From contig JAFEEG010000039.1 in the NCBI GenBank assembly GCA_018241225.1, positions 1 through 59,562 on the forward strand: a stretch of 59,562 bases of DNA. The letters are read 5' to 3'. Below are positions 24,674-34,055 of this stretch, piece after piece (within the stretch, counting starts at the first letter, position 1; each line of letters starts with the position of its first letter). A program made the translations under genes and the position numbers. The notes below the pieces were generated by a model. It had not been told where the DNA came from, searched no databases, and saw only the letters and a program-made list of their open reading frames with translations. This stretch comes from Pseudomonadota bacterium (lineage in GTDB: Bacteria > Pseudomonadota > Gammaproteobacteria > Burkholderiales > Burkholderiaceae_C).

Positions 24674-25240
24674 ATGAGCAGCAGCAGCAACAGCAACAAC
24701 AGCCACAACCAGGACACCGTGAACCTGATCGACTGCACCGAGGCCGAGCATGCCGATGCGATCCTGGCCATCCTGAACGACGCCATCGTCAATTCGACGG
24801 CGCTCTACGACTATGTGCCCCGGCCCGCGGAAGCCATGAAGACCTGGTTCGGCACCAAGCGTGCCAACGGTTTTCCAGTGGTGGGTGCCACGGACGGCAG
24901 CGGCAAGCTCATCGGCTTCGCCAGCTACGGAACCTTCCGCGCCTTTCCCGCCTACAAGTACACCGTGGAACACAGCGTGTACGTGCACAAGGACCATCGC
25001 GGCCAGGGGCTGGGCAAGATCCTGATCGGCGAGCTGGTGCGCCGCGCGCGCGCGGCCGACCTGCATGCCATCGTCGGGTGCATCGACGCGAGCAACGCGG
25101 GCAGCATCGCGCTGCACAAGAGCCTGGGCTTCGTGCATTCGGGCACCTTCCCGCAGGTGGGCTTCAAGTTCGGACAGTGGCTGGACGTGGCCTTCTATCA
25201 GCTCCTGCTCGAGACTCCCGCACAGCCGGTGGACGGTTGA
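24674..25240 (+). CDS. GNAT acetyltransferase, phosphinothricin-acetyltransferase-like
   Basis: The 188-residue GNAT has the acetyl-CoA motif RGQGLG (109-114) preceded by VEHSVYVHKDH. The C-terminal CIDASNAGSIALHKSLGF and the GFKFGQWLDVAFYQ block are characteristic of the Pat/MddA group, which acetylates phosphinothricin, methionine sulfone or sulfoximine. The first 13 residues are a low-complexity Ser/Asn stretch, encoded by AGC/AAC repeats. It is co-transcribed with the XRE-cupin gene, which may sense the toxic amine. Confidence 0.88.
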   Translation: MSSSSNSNNSHNQDTVNLIDCTEAEHADAILAILNDAIVNSTALYDYVPRPAEAMKTWFGTKRANGFPVVGATDGSGKLIGFASYGTFRAFPAYKYTVEHSVYVHKDHRGQGLGKILIGELVRRARAADLHAIVGCIDASNAGSIALHKSLGFVHSGTFPQVGFKFGQWLDVAFYQLLLETPAQPVDG

Positions 25241-25677
25241 TTCGCGGCAGCCTCCAGCGTACCCGTTCAATCTGGCAGAGGGCGTGAGGGTATCGTTGCC
25301 CCGGGCCCCGATGTTTCATAGACTCGCCGCATGCAGATCCAGGTGTACATCTCCATCGCAATCCAAGGCCAGGGCGGCCTTGTGCTGCGTGCGACGTCAC
25401 CGCGCACGCGCGCACATTCCTGAGCCCGGCGGTCAGCCTCCCCATCTACAGCGCACCCATTGACCGTCGGGCACCCGCCCCGCACGGTTCGACCGGGACT
25501 GCCGCTCACGGACACCCGTAGACCCAGCCCTTGCAGCCTGCGTGCTGCCAACGGATGACGTCGCACGTCTTCCTGCTGCTGCGTTCCGCCTGAATCGCCA
25601 AGCGCTGACAACCCCCTCCCGCCGGCCCATGGGCCCCACGGGAGGGTCGCGGTCCCACGCCTTCAGGAGAACAACAC
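25241..25677. other. 437-base intergenic region
   Basis: No gene is supported here; short open frames on both strands lack family resemblance and ribosome sites. It contains a strong hairpin just before the universal stress gene (described separately). I see no convincing sigma-70 promoter. The promoter of the stress-protein transcript should lie in this stretch. Confidence 0.6.
25614..25646 (+). promoter_or_regulatory. Two-tier hairpin in the leader of the universal stress gene
   Basis: CCCTCCCG (25614-25621) pairs perfectly with CGGGAGGG (25639-25646). Inside the loop is a second perfect palindrome, GGCCCATGGGCC (25624-25635). The structure ends about 20 bases before the ribosome site CAGGAG. 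No T run follows, so it is more likely a leader structure or protein site than a terminator. Confidence 0.55.
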
Positions 25678-26604
25678 TTGGTCATTCACTCCATCCTCGC
25701 GGTTACCGACCTGTCGCCGCAGGGCAACCGTGCCGTGCTGCGCGCGGCGATGCTGGCCGCCCAGCACGGGGCGCTGCTGAAGCTCATGCATGCGTCCCGC
25801 GATTTCGCAGCAACGCCGCGCCCCGACGCGCAACCCGAGTTGCAGCGCCTGGCCGCCGAGGTCCACGCGCGCTTCGACATCCTGGTCAAGCGCGTGGGCG
25901 ATGCCAGCGGCCACCTGCAGGCCGTGGCCGAGGAGGCGCGCTGGGTCGACCTGCTGGTGGTGGGCGAGCACGCGCAGGAAAAGAGCGCACGGACCTTCTT
26001 CTGCGCCCACCCCTTGGAGCGCCTGCAGCGCGCCGTGCCGTGTCCGATCCTGCTGGCGCGGCTGGAGGTCTTTCATCGCTATCGCCGCATCCTGGTGGCG
26101 GTCGACTTCACGCCCGATTCCAAGAAGATGGTGAAGCTGGCCTGGGCGCTCGACGGCGACGCGCAGGTGGAACTGTTCCACGCGCTGAACACCACCTTCG
26201 AGGGCAAGCTGCGCTATGCCGACGTGTCCGAGCGCGCAATCAAGGTCTACCGCCACGAGAGCATGCGTGATGCGCACGAACGCATGTTCTGGCTCAGCGA
26301 TTCGTCCACGGCCCGGCGCAACCGCGTGGTCGCCGCCATCGGCCGGGGCGACGTGGCGCGCCAGGCGGTGATCCAGCAGCAGCACTCCAGCGCGGAGTTG
26401 CTGGTGGTTGGCAAGCGTCGAAGCTCGCGCATCTCGGATGTGCTGCTGGGCAGCGTGGCGCAGCGCGTGCTGTGGTGGTCCAGTGGCGACGTGCTGCTGG
26501 TGCCGCACGACCTGCGCATCGACCCCAGGCACGATGCGGCCGCCGTCGCGGTGCCGCCCGCGCCGAGCGTGGGTGCGCGCCCCGCCATCGGGAGAGCCGC
26601 ATGA
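25678..26604 (+). CDS. Universal stress protein, tandem UspA domains
   Basis: The 308-residue protein has two UspA-like halves. The first begins IHSILAVTDLSPQGNRAVLRA and contains WVDLLVVGEH. The second begins RRILVAVDFTPDSKK and contains AELLVVGKRRSSR with LLGSVAQRVLWW, which resembles the ATP-binding G-x2-G-x9-G(S/T) region. The only good start is TTG 25678, supported by CAGGAGAACAACAC. The stop overlaps the next ATG by 4 bases, so the following GNAT-like gene is probably co-translated. Family members are induced by starvation or respiratory stress. Confidence 0.88.
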   Translation: MVIHSILAVTDLSPQGNRAVLRAAMLAAQHGALLKLMHASRDFAATPRPDAQPELQRLAAEVHARFDILVKRVGDASGHLQAVAEEARWVDLLVVGEHAQEKSARTFFCAHPLERLQRAVPCPILLARLEVFHRYRRILVAVDFTPDSKKMVKLAWALDGDAQVELFHALNTTFEGKLRYADVSERAIKVYRHESMRDAHERMFWLSDSSTARRNRVVAAIGRGDVARQAVIQQQHSSAELLVVGKRRSSRISDVLLGSVAQRVLWWSSGDVLLVPHDLRIDPRHDAAAVAVPPAPSVGARPAIGRAA

Positions 26605-27251
26605 CGTGCGCAACCATGAACCTCGTGCTGCCTTTTCCCGGCTTTCGCATTCCGTTCTTCCGGCCGGCCGAGCTTCGCATCGACGTCGACCCGTCGGCCA
26701 AGGGGCGCGGCGAATCGCTGGAGGCGCTGTACGAGCGCATTCATTCGCAGGGCGATGCGCTGCACGATCTGCCCGGCTTCAGCCTGCGCGACCCGCGCCT
26801 GAAGGCCCACATCCGGGAAGCCGACGGCGAGTTCTATGCGTATGTCGAAGACCTGGAGCGCCACTGCCTGGCCGGCTGCACGGTCTTCAACAGGCTGGTG
26901 GAGGTCGATCGCCAGGCGGACCGGCACCTGCGCTCGCCGCACTCGCGCTACCTGGCGCAGTACCAGCGGCGCGGCATTGCCACGTCCGTCTACGAGTGGG
27001 CGCTGTCCAGGGGCATCTGCCTGATGACCGGTGCGCGCCAGTCGGCCGGCGCGCATGCGCTGTGGCGCAGCCTGGCGCAGCGCTACGAATCGGGGTTTGC
27101 CGATCTGCGCAACAGGAAGCTGACCTACCTGGGCCGCGAGATCGGCGCGTGGGACCTCAATCGGCTGGAGACGCGGATGTTCCTGCTGGGGCGGGAGACC
27201 TCGCTGGCGCAGTTCGGCGCGGCGGTCGGAATGCTCTACACCCCGCGCTAG
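26601..27251 (+). CDS. GNAT-like protein coupled to the universal stress gene
   Basis: The 216-residue protein is not confidently assigned. The segment YQRRGIATSVYEWALSRG (about residues 123-140), followed by GARQSAGAHALWRSL, looks like the acetyl-CoA loop and following helix of a GNAT. The rest is helical and charged. The ATG overlaps the stress gene stop (ATGA). An N-acetyltransferase acting with the stress protein is a reasonable guess, but no substrate can be inferred. Confidence 0.72.
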   Translation: MTCATMNLVLPFPGFRIPFFRPAELRIDVDPSAKGRGESLEALYERIHSQGDALHDLPGFSLRDPRLKAHIREADGEFYAYVEDLERHCLAGCTVFNRLVEVDRQADRHLRSPHSRYLAQYQRRGIATSVYEWALSRGICLMTGARQSAGAHALWRSLAQRYESGFADLRNRKLTYLGREIGAWDLNRLETRMFLLGRETSLAQFGAAVGMLYTPR

Positions 27252-27322
27252 GGTCGGCCCCGGAACGCGCGGATTCCGGCGCCCATCTAAGCGTGGGAAC
27301 GAGGCTGGCAAGGGGCAAGACC

Positions 27323-28546
27323 ATGAGGAAGATGGAACCCGGATCGCAACGCGTGCTGTTCGCGGCGACGGCCGCTGCCGCGCTGGCTGCTGCCTGCGGC
27401 GGCGGCGGCCATGGCGGTGGCGGCATATCGCAAGAGGACCAGGCGGCCCTGGTCGCGCAGGGCCAGCAGATCTTTCGCTTCGAGACCTTCGGCGATGAAG
27501 CGCAATGGAGCGACAAGCTGCGCATGCACGAGGTGGTCGGCACGGCCGTGTCGCCCGAGGCTGCGCTGGCGGTCGGGCTGAAGGTCGATGCGCAGGCGCT
27601 GCCGGCCGCGGTGGTGCAGGGCATCCAGGACGGGAGCATCGACCTCAAGAGTCCCGCAACGACCATCGCGCTGCTCAAGCTCGACGCAGTGGTCGGCCTC
27701 AAGGGCACGGTGCAGACCGTGGGCGGCAAGGATGCGCTCACGCGCCTGGGCGTGACCTGCGCGCTGTGCCATTCCACCGTGGACAACTCCTTCGCGCCGG
27801 GCATCGGCAAGCGGCTGGACGGCTGGCCCAACCGGGACCTGAATCCCGGCGCCATCATTGCGCTGTCGCCCGCGCTCGATGCTGCCCGCAAGGCCGTGTA
27901 CCTTTCGTGGGGCAAAGGCAAGTACGACCCGCGCTTCAACATCGATGGCAAGAGCAAGCCGGTGGTCATTCCACCGGCCTATGGGCTGGAGGGCATCCAC
28001 AGCGTGACCTTCACCGGCGACGGCCCCGACATCGCCTACTGGAACCGGTATGTGGCCGTCACCCAGATGGGCGGCCAGGGAAGCTTCAGCGATGCACGCC
28101 TGAACCTGAGCATCACCAACGGCACCACCGACCTGGTCAGCGGCAAGCTGCCGGCGTTGCAGGCCTACCAGCTGTCGCTGAAGGCGCCGCCGGCGCCGGC
28201 CGGCAGCTTCGATTCCGCAGCGGCGGTGCGGGGCCGGGCGGTCTTCGAGGGCGCGGGGCGATGCGCGAGCTGCCACAGCGGCACGCTGTTCACCGACGCC
28301 AACATCATGCTGCATCCGCCCGGCGATTCGATGGCCGAGCCCGAGGTGCCAAGCTACGCCGCCCGCTCGGCCACCGGCCTGTACCGCACCTCGCCGCTGC
28401 GGGGCGCGTGGCAGCACGCGCCTTACTTCCACGACGGCTCGGCGGCCACGCTGGAAGACGTCGCCAGCACCTACAACACCCGCCTGTCGCTGGGCCTGAG
28501 CCCGCAGCAGATCTCGGACCTGGCCCAGTATCTGAAGGCGCAGTAG
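27323..28546 (+). CDS. Di-heme c-type cytochrome lipoprotein (CcP/MauG-like)
   Basis: The 407-residue protein has a lipobox-like LAAAC (C25) followed by a Gly-rich linker, so it is probably membrane-tethered in the periplasm. Two heme c sites are visible, C146ALCH150 and C314ASCH318. The C-terminal half (RTSPLRGAWQHAPYFHDGSA, TLEDV) is characteristic of the cytochrome-c-peroxidase/MauG superfamily. The spacing between hemes and the N-terminal domain differ from classical CcpA, so peroxidase activity is not assured. It follows the stress-protein pair in the same orientation with a 71-base gap. Confidence 0.87.
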   Translation: MRKMEPGSQRVLFAATAAAALAAACGGGGHGGGGISQEDQAALVAQGQQIFRFETFGDEAQWSDKLRMHEVVGTAVSPEAALAVGLKVDAQALPAAVVQGIQDGSIDLKSPATTIALLKLDAVVGLKGTVQTVGGKDALTRLGVTCALCHSTVDNSFAPGIGKRLDGWPNRDLNPGAIIALSPALDAARKAVYLSWGKGKYDPRFNIDGKSKPVVIPPAYGLEGIHSVTFTGDGPDIAYWNRYVAVTQMGGQGSFSDARLNLSITNGTTDLVSGKLPALQAYQLSLKAPPAPAGSFDSAAAVRGRAVFEGAGRCASCHSGTLFTDANIMLHPPGDSMAEPEVPSYAARSATGLYRTSPLRGAWQHAPYFHDGSAATLEDVASTYNTRLSLGLSPQQISDLAQYLKAQ

Positions 28547-28622
28547 CGCAGTAGTGCCGCGGGCGGCGCATCCCTATACTGCGCAAGACCAGGGTCTCCC
28601 GCGCCCTGATGGCGGCCAGGCG

Positions 28623-30527
28623 ATGACGGCTCTCGCGAATTCGGGTACGGACACCCACAAGGCCAGCCTCGGCACCTTGATGCTCTCGGCATTGGGTGTC
28701 GTGTTCGGCGACATCGGCACCTCGCCCCTGTACGCCTTCAAGGAAACCATCAACCCGGAGCACGGCATCGGCTTTTCTCCCGGGGTGGTGATCGGGCTGC
28801 TCTCGCTCATCGTGTGGGGCCTGATCGTGGTCGTGACCATCAAGTACGTGGTGTTCGTGCTGCGCGCGGACTACGACGGCGAGGGCGGCATCCTGAGCCT
28901 GCAGGCCCTGGCGCGCCGAGCCCTGGAAAAGATGCGTGCCGGGCGGGCCTGGTGGGCAGCGGTGGGCATGCTGGGCCTGGTGGGCGGCGCCATGTTCTAC
29001 GGCGACAGCCTCATCACGCCGGCCATCTCTGTGCTCTCGGCCGTCGAGGGCCTGGAAGTGCAGGCGCCGGCGCTGCAACCGGCCGTGCTGCCCGTCACCA
29101 TCGCAATCCTGGTGGTGCTGTTCTGGATCCAGCGCAGGGGCACGCACGTGGTGGGGCGGATCTTCGGCCCGGTCATGCTGCTGTGGTTCGCGCTGCTGGC
29201 GCTGGGCGGCGTGATGCAGATCCTGCGCGAGCCGCAGGTGGTGCAGGCGCTCGACCCGCGCCATGCGCTGCGCTTCCTGTTCGAGCACAAGGCCCAGGCG
29301 CTGCCCGTGCTGGGTGCCGTGTTCCTGGCATTCACGGGCGGCGAGGCCCTGTATGCCGACATGGGGCACTTCGGCGCCAAGCCGATCCGCCTGGCCTGGC
29401 TGGTCATTGCCCTGCCTGCGCTGGTGCTGAACTACTTCGGCCAGGGCGCGCTGGTGCTGGCCGACAGTGCGGCCACCGACAACCCGTTCTTCAGGCTGTA
29501 TCCATCATGGAGCGTCCTTCCCATGGTGGTGCTGGCGTCGCTGGCCACCGTGATCGCCTCGCAGGCGGTGATCTCCGGGGCGTTTTCCATCACCGCGCAG
29601 GCCATGCGGCTGGGCTACCTGCCGCGCATGCGCGTGGTGCAGACCTCGGGCGAAGCCATCGGCCAGATCTACGTGCCGGCGGTCAACTGGCTGCTGATGG
29701 TGGGCGTCATCCTGATCGTGCTGGGCTTTCGTTCGTCGAGCGCGCTGTCTGCCGCCTACGGCATTGCGGTGTCGGTGACCATGGTCACCACCACGCTGCT
29801 GGCCGGCATCGTGGCCTTCGGGCTGTGGAAGTGGAACCGGCCGGCCATCGTCGTTGCGGTGCTTGCCTTTGCGGCGGTGGACTTTGCCTTCGTGGCCGCC
29901 AACACGCTCAAGGTGGCCGAAGGCGGCTGGCTGTCGCTGTGCGTGGCGCTGGTGGTCATGGTGATCTTCACCACCTGGGCCAAGGGACGGACCATCGGCT
30001 TGTCACTGGCCGCGGCCGAGCGCCTTCCGCTGCCGGGCTTCATCGAATCGCTGGCGCTGAACATGCCGCACCGCGTGCACGGAACGGCCGTGTTTCCCAA
30101 CTCGGATGTCGACTCCACGCCCTTTGCGCTGCTGCACAACCTCAAGCACAACCAGGTGCTGCACGACCGGGTGGTGGTGGTGAAGGTGGAGTCCTGCGAC
30201 ACGCCGCGCGTGGATGCGCGCCGGCGCATCGAGGCGCACGAATGCGGGCACGGCATCTGGACCCTGGTGGCGCGCCACGGCTTCATGGAGCGCCCCGATT
30301 TGCCCGAGTACATCCGCATCTTTGCCTACCAGAACGGCCTGGCGCTGGAGTCCATGACCACCTCCTACTTCGTCACGCGGGCATCCATTGGCGCGGGGCA
30401 CCTGCCCCACATGAATCCGTTGCGCGAGGCGCTGTTCGTGTGGCTGCAGCGCAATGCGGGGCGGGCGTCCGACTACTTCCAGTTGCCGGACAACCGCGTG
30501 GTGGAGCTGGGGCAGCGCACGGGCTAG
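28623..30527 (+). CDS. kup: Kup-type low-affinity potassium transporter
   Basis: The 634-residue protein has the Kup/HAK signature VVFGDIGTSPLYAFKE near the N-terminus. About 12 membrane segments follow, and a cytoplasmic C-terminal domain of ~150 residues ends FQLPDNRVVELGQRTG. It mediates proton-coupled potassium uptake. The frame is open upstream to 28554, but the ATG at 28623 matches the usual family start. It lies 76 bases after the cytochrome gene and may have its own promoter. Confidence 0.95.
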   Translation: MTALANSGTDTHKASLGTLMLSALGVVFGDIGTSPLYAFKETINPEHGIGFSPGVVIGLLSLIVWGLIVVVTIKYVVFVLRADYDGEGGILSLQALARRALEKMRAGRAWWAAVGMLGLVGGAMFYGDSLITPAISVLSAVEGLEVQAPALQPAVLPVTIAILVVLFWIQRRGTHVVGRIFGPVMLLWFALLALGGVMQILREPQVVQALDPRHALRFLFEHKAQALPVLGAVFLAFTGGEALYADMGHFGAKPIRLAWLVIALPALVLNYFGQGALVLADSAATDNPFFRLYPSWSVLPMVVLASLATVIASQAVISGAFSITAQAMRLGYLPRMRVVQTSGEAIGQIYVPAVNWLLMVGVILIVLGFRSSSALSAAYGIAVSVTMVTTTLLAGIVAFGLWKWNRPAIVVAVLAFAAVDFAFVAANTLKVAEGGWLSLCVALVVMVIFTTWAKGRTIGLSLAAAERLPLPGFIESLALNMPHRVHGTAVFPNSDVDSTPFALLHNLKHNQVLHDRVVVVKVESCDTPRVDARRRIEAHECGHGIWTLVARHGFMERPDLPEYIRIFAYQNGLALESMTTSYFVTRASIGAGHLPHMNPLREALFVWLQRNAGRASDYFQLPDNRVVELGQRTG

Positions 30528-30540
30528 CCCCTTCCAGGGA

Positions 30541-32985
30541 TCAGGCCAGCTGCACCTTCTCCTGCCGCACCTGCGCACCCATGCGCGGCGCCTTGTGCTT
30601 CGGGCGCAGCAGGAAGTGCGAGAGCGCAGGAATCAGCAGCACCGCACCCACCATGTTCCACAGGAACATGAAGGCCAGCAGCAGGCCCATGTCGGCCTGG
30701 AACTTGATGGGCGAGAGCACCCAGGTCAGCACCGCGGCGGCCAGCGTCACGCCCACCAGCACCACCACCTTGCCGGTGAACTGCAGGGCGTTGCGGTACG
30801 CATCGGCCAGCGATGCGCCGGCGCGCTGGGAGGCCAGCTGCACGCTCAGCAGGTACAGCGCGTAGTCCACGCCGATGCCCACGCCCAGCGCGATCACCGG
30901 CAGCGTGGCCACCTTCACGCCGATGCCCAGCGCCACCATGAGCGCCTCGCACAGCACCGAGGTAATGACCAGCGGCACCACCGCCACCACCACCGCGCGC
31001 CAGCTGCGGAAGGTGATGAAGCACAGCAGCACCACCGCCGCGTAGACCAGCCACAGCATCTGCCGCCAGGCCTGGTGCACCACGATGTTGGTGGCCGCCT
31101 CGATGCCGGCGCTGCCCGCGGCCAGCAGGAAACGGTGCTGGTCGCCGCTGTGCGCGGCCGCGAATTCGGCACTCGCCTGCACCACGCGATCCAGCGTGGC
31201 GGCACGGTGGTCCGACAGGTAGGCGATCACCGGCATCACAGAGCAGTCGGTGTTGAACAGCTCGGGGTTGTTCACGCTGGCCTGCTGCGCGCCGTAGTTC
31301 AGCACGTCCTGGTTGCGCGCGATGGTCAGCCACTTGGGGCTGCCGTCGTTGCTGCCGGCGGTGATCTGGCGCACCGCATTGGCCAGCGACACCGTGGTCT
31401 GCACGCCGGGCACCTGCTGTAGCGTCCAGGCCAGGCGGTCGGCCTCTACCAGCGTGGGGTACTTCAGGCAGCCTTCCTTGGCGGTCTTCACGATCACCGC
31501 GAACACGTCGCTCGACAGGGCGTAGTGCGCGGTGATGTAGGCGTTGTCTCGGTTGTAGCGCGAATCGGCGCGCAGCTCGGGCGCACCGGCGTCCAGGTCG
31601 CCGATCTGCAGGCGCGTGCTGGCCGCCAGGCCCAGCACCAGCAGCAGGGCCGCCGCACCCACGGTGGCCAGCGCCAGGCGCCGGCCGGTGAAGCGGGCGA
31701 GCTTCTCGTAGGTGCCGCTCACGCCGCCGCCGTCCACCGCGTCATGCTCGGCGCGCAGGCTGCGCTGCGCGGCCTTGTCGCTCACGCCCAGGTACGACAG
31801 CAGCACCGGCAGCAGGATCAGGTTGGTGACGATGAGCACCGCCACGCCCACGCTGGCCGTCAGCGCCAGTTGCTGGATGACGGGGATGTCGATCACCATC
31901 AGCACGGCAAAGCCCACCGCATCGGCCACCAGTGCCGTCAGGCCCGCGAGGAACAGGCGGCGGAAGGTCAGGCGCGCGGCCACCAGGCGGTGCGCACCGC
32001 GGCCGATGTCCTGCATGATGCCGTTCATCTTCTGTGCGCCATGGCTCACGCCGATGGCGAACACCAGGAATGGCACGAGGATGGAGTACGGGTCGAGTTC
32101 GGCGCCACCCAGCGCCACCAGGCCCAGCTGCCAGATGACGGCCACCATCGAGCAGCCCACCACCAGCGCGGTGCTGCGCACGCAGCGGGTGTAGAAGTAG
32201 ATGAAAACGGTGGCCACCGCGGCGGCCAGCGCAAAGTACAGCGCCACCTGGTGCAGGCCTTCGATCAGGTCGCCCACCAGCTTGGCAAAGCCCACCGCGT
32301 GGATGCCCACGCTGTCGCTCTCGTAGCGCTCGCGCATCTGCTCGAGCGTGCGCGAAAGGCCGCGGTAGTCCACCTGCTTGCCGGTGGCCGCGTCCTGGCT
32401 CAACAGGGGCACCACGATCATGCTGGACTGGTAGTCGCTGCCCACCAGGCCGCCCACCAGGTTGGCCCGCGCGATGTTGGCGCGAAGCAGTTCGATGGCG
32501 GCGGGCGAGCCGTCGTAGTTGTCGGGCATGACCGGGCCGCCGCGGAAGCCTTCCTCGGTCACTTCGGTCCAGCGCACGGCGGGCGACCACAGCGACTTCA
32601 TCCATGCGCGATCAACGCCGGGCGTGAGGAACAGCTCGTCCTGGATCTTCTTGAGCGTGGCCAGGTAGGCCGGGTCGGTGATGGAGCCCTTCTTGTTCTC
32701 CACCACGATGCGCAGCACGTCCCCCATGCCGCGCAGGTCGGCACGGTTTTCCAGGTAGTTCTGGATGTAGGGATGGCTCTTCGGAATCATCTTCTCGAAG
32801 CTGGCGTTGAAGGCCAGGCGCGTTGCCGCCACCCAGCCCAGCGCCAGCGTGGCCAGCAGGCAAAGCGCAATCACCACGCGGCGGTGGTTGAAGGTCAGGC
32901 GCTCCAGCAGCGAGCCCGATTGCGGATCGAATTGGGCGAGCGTGCCCGGCGCCGCGTCGCTCGACGCGGTGGAGATGGGGGTCAT
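30541..32985 (-). CDS. RND-superfamily (MMPL/HpnN-type) transporter
   Basis: The 814-residue inner-membrane protein has the duplicated RND plan: one TM helix, a large periplasmic loop, five TM helices, then the same again. Indicative blocks are RRVVIALCLLATLALGWV at the start, GVSHGAQKMNGIM in the first half and GVGIGVDYALYLLSVQL in the second. It has no HAE1/CusA-like features and belongs with lipid or hydrophobic-compound RND proteins. It ends the DUF1302-DUF1329-YCF48-RND operon, 27 bases after the YCF48 gene. That set recurs in bacteria degrading hydrophobic compounds, so substrate movement across the envelope is the likely role. Confidence 0.9.
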   Translation of the reverse strand: MTPISTASSDAAPGTLAQFDPQSGSLLERLTFNHRRVVIALCLLATLALGWVAATRLAFNASFEKMIPKSHPYIQNYLENRADLRGMGDVLRIVVENKKGSITDPAYLATLKKIQDELFLTPGVDRAWMKSLWSPAVRWTEVTEEGFRGGPVMPDNYDGSPAAIELLRANIARANLVGGLVGSDYQSSMIVVPLLSQDAATGKQVDYRGLSRTLEQMRERYESDSVGIHAVGFAKLVGDLIEGLHQVALYFALAAAVATVFIYFYTRCVRSTALVVGCSMVAVIWQLGLVALGGAELDPYSILVPFLVFAIGVSHGAQKMNGIMQDIGRGAHRLVAARLTFRRLFLAGLTALVADAVGFAVLMVIDIPVIQQLALTASVGVAVLIVTNLILLPVLLSYLGVSDKAAQRSLRAEHDAVDGGGVSGTYEKLARFTGRRLALATVGAAALLLVLGLAASTRLQIGDLDAGAPELRADSRYNRDNAYITAHYALSSDVFAVIVKTAKEGCLKYPTLVEADRLAWTLQQVPGVQTTVSLANAVRQITAGSNDGSPKWLTIARNQDVLNYGAQQASVNNPELFNTDCSVMPVIAYLSDHRAATLDRVVQASAEFAAAHSGDQHRFLLAAGSAGIEAATNIVVHQAWRQMLWLVYAAVVLLCFITFRSWRAVVVAVVPLVITSVLCEALMVALGIGVKVATLPVIALGVGIGVDYALYLLSVQLASQRAGASLADAYRNALQFTGKVVVLVGVTLAAAVLTWVLSPIKFQADMGLLLAFMFLWNMVGAVLLIPALSHFLLRPKHKAPRMGAQVRQEKVQLA

Positions 32986-33012
32986 GAGAAAGGTCTTTCT
33001 GCCCGAAGTGCT

Positions 33013-34026
33013 TCAGGGCAGTTGAAGGGTTCGGGTGCCGCGCGGTCCGCCCACCACCAGGGTGCCGGGCGCGGGTGCGGCTACGGCGGCGGCCGGCAGG
33101 CTGCCACCTTCCAGTTGCAACGGCGAGAAGGTGACGCCGTCGTCGCGGCTGGCCAGCACGTGGCCGGCCTGGCTCACCAGGACGAAGCGGCCGTCGCTGG
33201 TGCGGGTGCCCGCGGTCAGGCCGGCAGGCACGCCGGTGGAAGACTGCTTCCAGGTGCGCCCGCCGTCGGCACTGCGCAGCACCGTGCCGCGCAGGCCGTA
33301 GGCCAGAACGGTCTGCTCGTTGCCGGCCAGGCCGAAGAGCGTGCCCTGGTAGGGAATTTCGATGGCGCGAAAGCGCGCCTCGCCGGCCGCGCGCTTGAGC
33401 AGCAGCCCTTGCTCGCCGGCGATGTAGAGATCGGTGCCCACCTTGCGCATGGCGTACAGGTGCAGGCCCTTGGGGTTGTCCAGTTCGCCGGCAATCGACG
33501 TCCAGTGCGCGCCGGCGTCGGTGGTGTGCATGACCTGGCCGAAGGCGCCGACCACATAGCCTTCGCGCGCATCGGCGGCGAACCACACGTCCAGCCAGGG
33601 GTTCTGGTCGCCCTGCTCGGTGGCGCGGCCGTCGTATTGCACGCGCCAGGTCTGGCCGGCGTCGCTGCTGTGCAGCACAACGCCGTCGTGGCCCACGGCC
33701 CAGGCGTTGCTCGCGTCGGCAAAGTTCACCGCCACCAGGTCGCTGCTGACGGGCACATCGGCCTGGCGCCAGCTCTTGCCGGCGTCGTCGGAATACAGGA
33801 TGTGGCCGCGCTGGCCCACGGCCAGCGTGCGGGTGCCCTGGGTGGCCAGGCCGTTGATGAGGGCCTTTGCCGCCAGCGGGCTCTGGCGCGCCGGGGTGTC
33901 CAGCACGTCGCGCCAGCCCGGGTTGTTGGCCGCGCCCCAGGCACCGGCGGCTGCAACCAGCCCGATGAACCCGAACGCGGCGTACGAGCGCAGGCGCTCA
34001 TGCAAGCGAAGTTGCCTTGCTGCCAT
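33013..34026 (-). CDS. YCF48/BNR-repeat exported protein
   Basis: The 337-residue protein has an N-terminal membrane anchor or signal (YAAFGFIGLVAAAGAWGA). It then has repeated beta-propeller units with Asp-box-like cores: YSDDAGKSWRQ, HSSDAGQTWRV, HTTDAGAHWTS, RSADGGRTWKQ and ASRDDGVTF. It resembles the photosystem-II stability factor Ycf48, which here has nothing to do with photosynthesis. The gene sits 29 bases after the DUF1329 gene and 27 before the RND gene. A scaffold or chaperone role for the envelope complex is plausible but unproven. Confidence 0.9.
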   Translation of the reverse strand: MAARQLRLHERLRSYAAFGFIGLVAAAGAWGAANNPGWRDVLDTPARQSPLAAKALINGLATQGTRTLAVGQRGHILYSDDAGKSWRQADVPVSSDLVAVNFADASNAWAVGHDGVVLHSSDAGQTWRVQYDGRATEQGDQNPWLDVWFAADAREGYVVGAFGQVMHTTDAGAHWTSIAGELDNPKGLHLYAMRKVGTDLYIAGEQGLLLKRAAGEARFRAIEIPYQGTLFGLAGNEQTVLAYGLRGTVLRSADGGRTWKQSSTGVPAGLTAGTRTSDGRFVLVSQAGHVLASRDDGVTFSPLQLEGGSLPAAAVAAPAPGTLVVGGPRGTRTLQLP

Positions 34027-34055
34027 GGCGAGTGCTCCCTTTTTCTTGTCGTTGC

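Noticed and set aside
33013..34026. Photosystem-related function suggested by YCF48 similarity
   Set aside because: No photosynthesis genes are present; the match only reflects a shared propeller fold.
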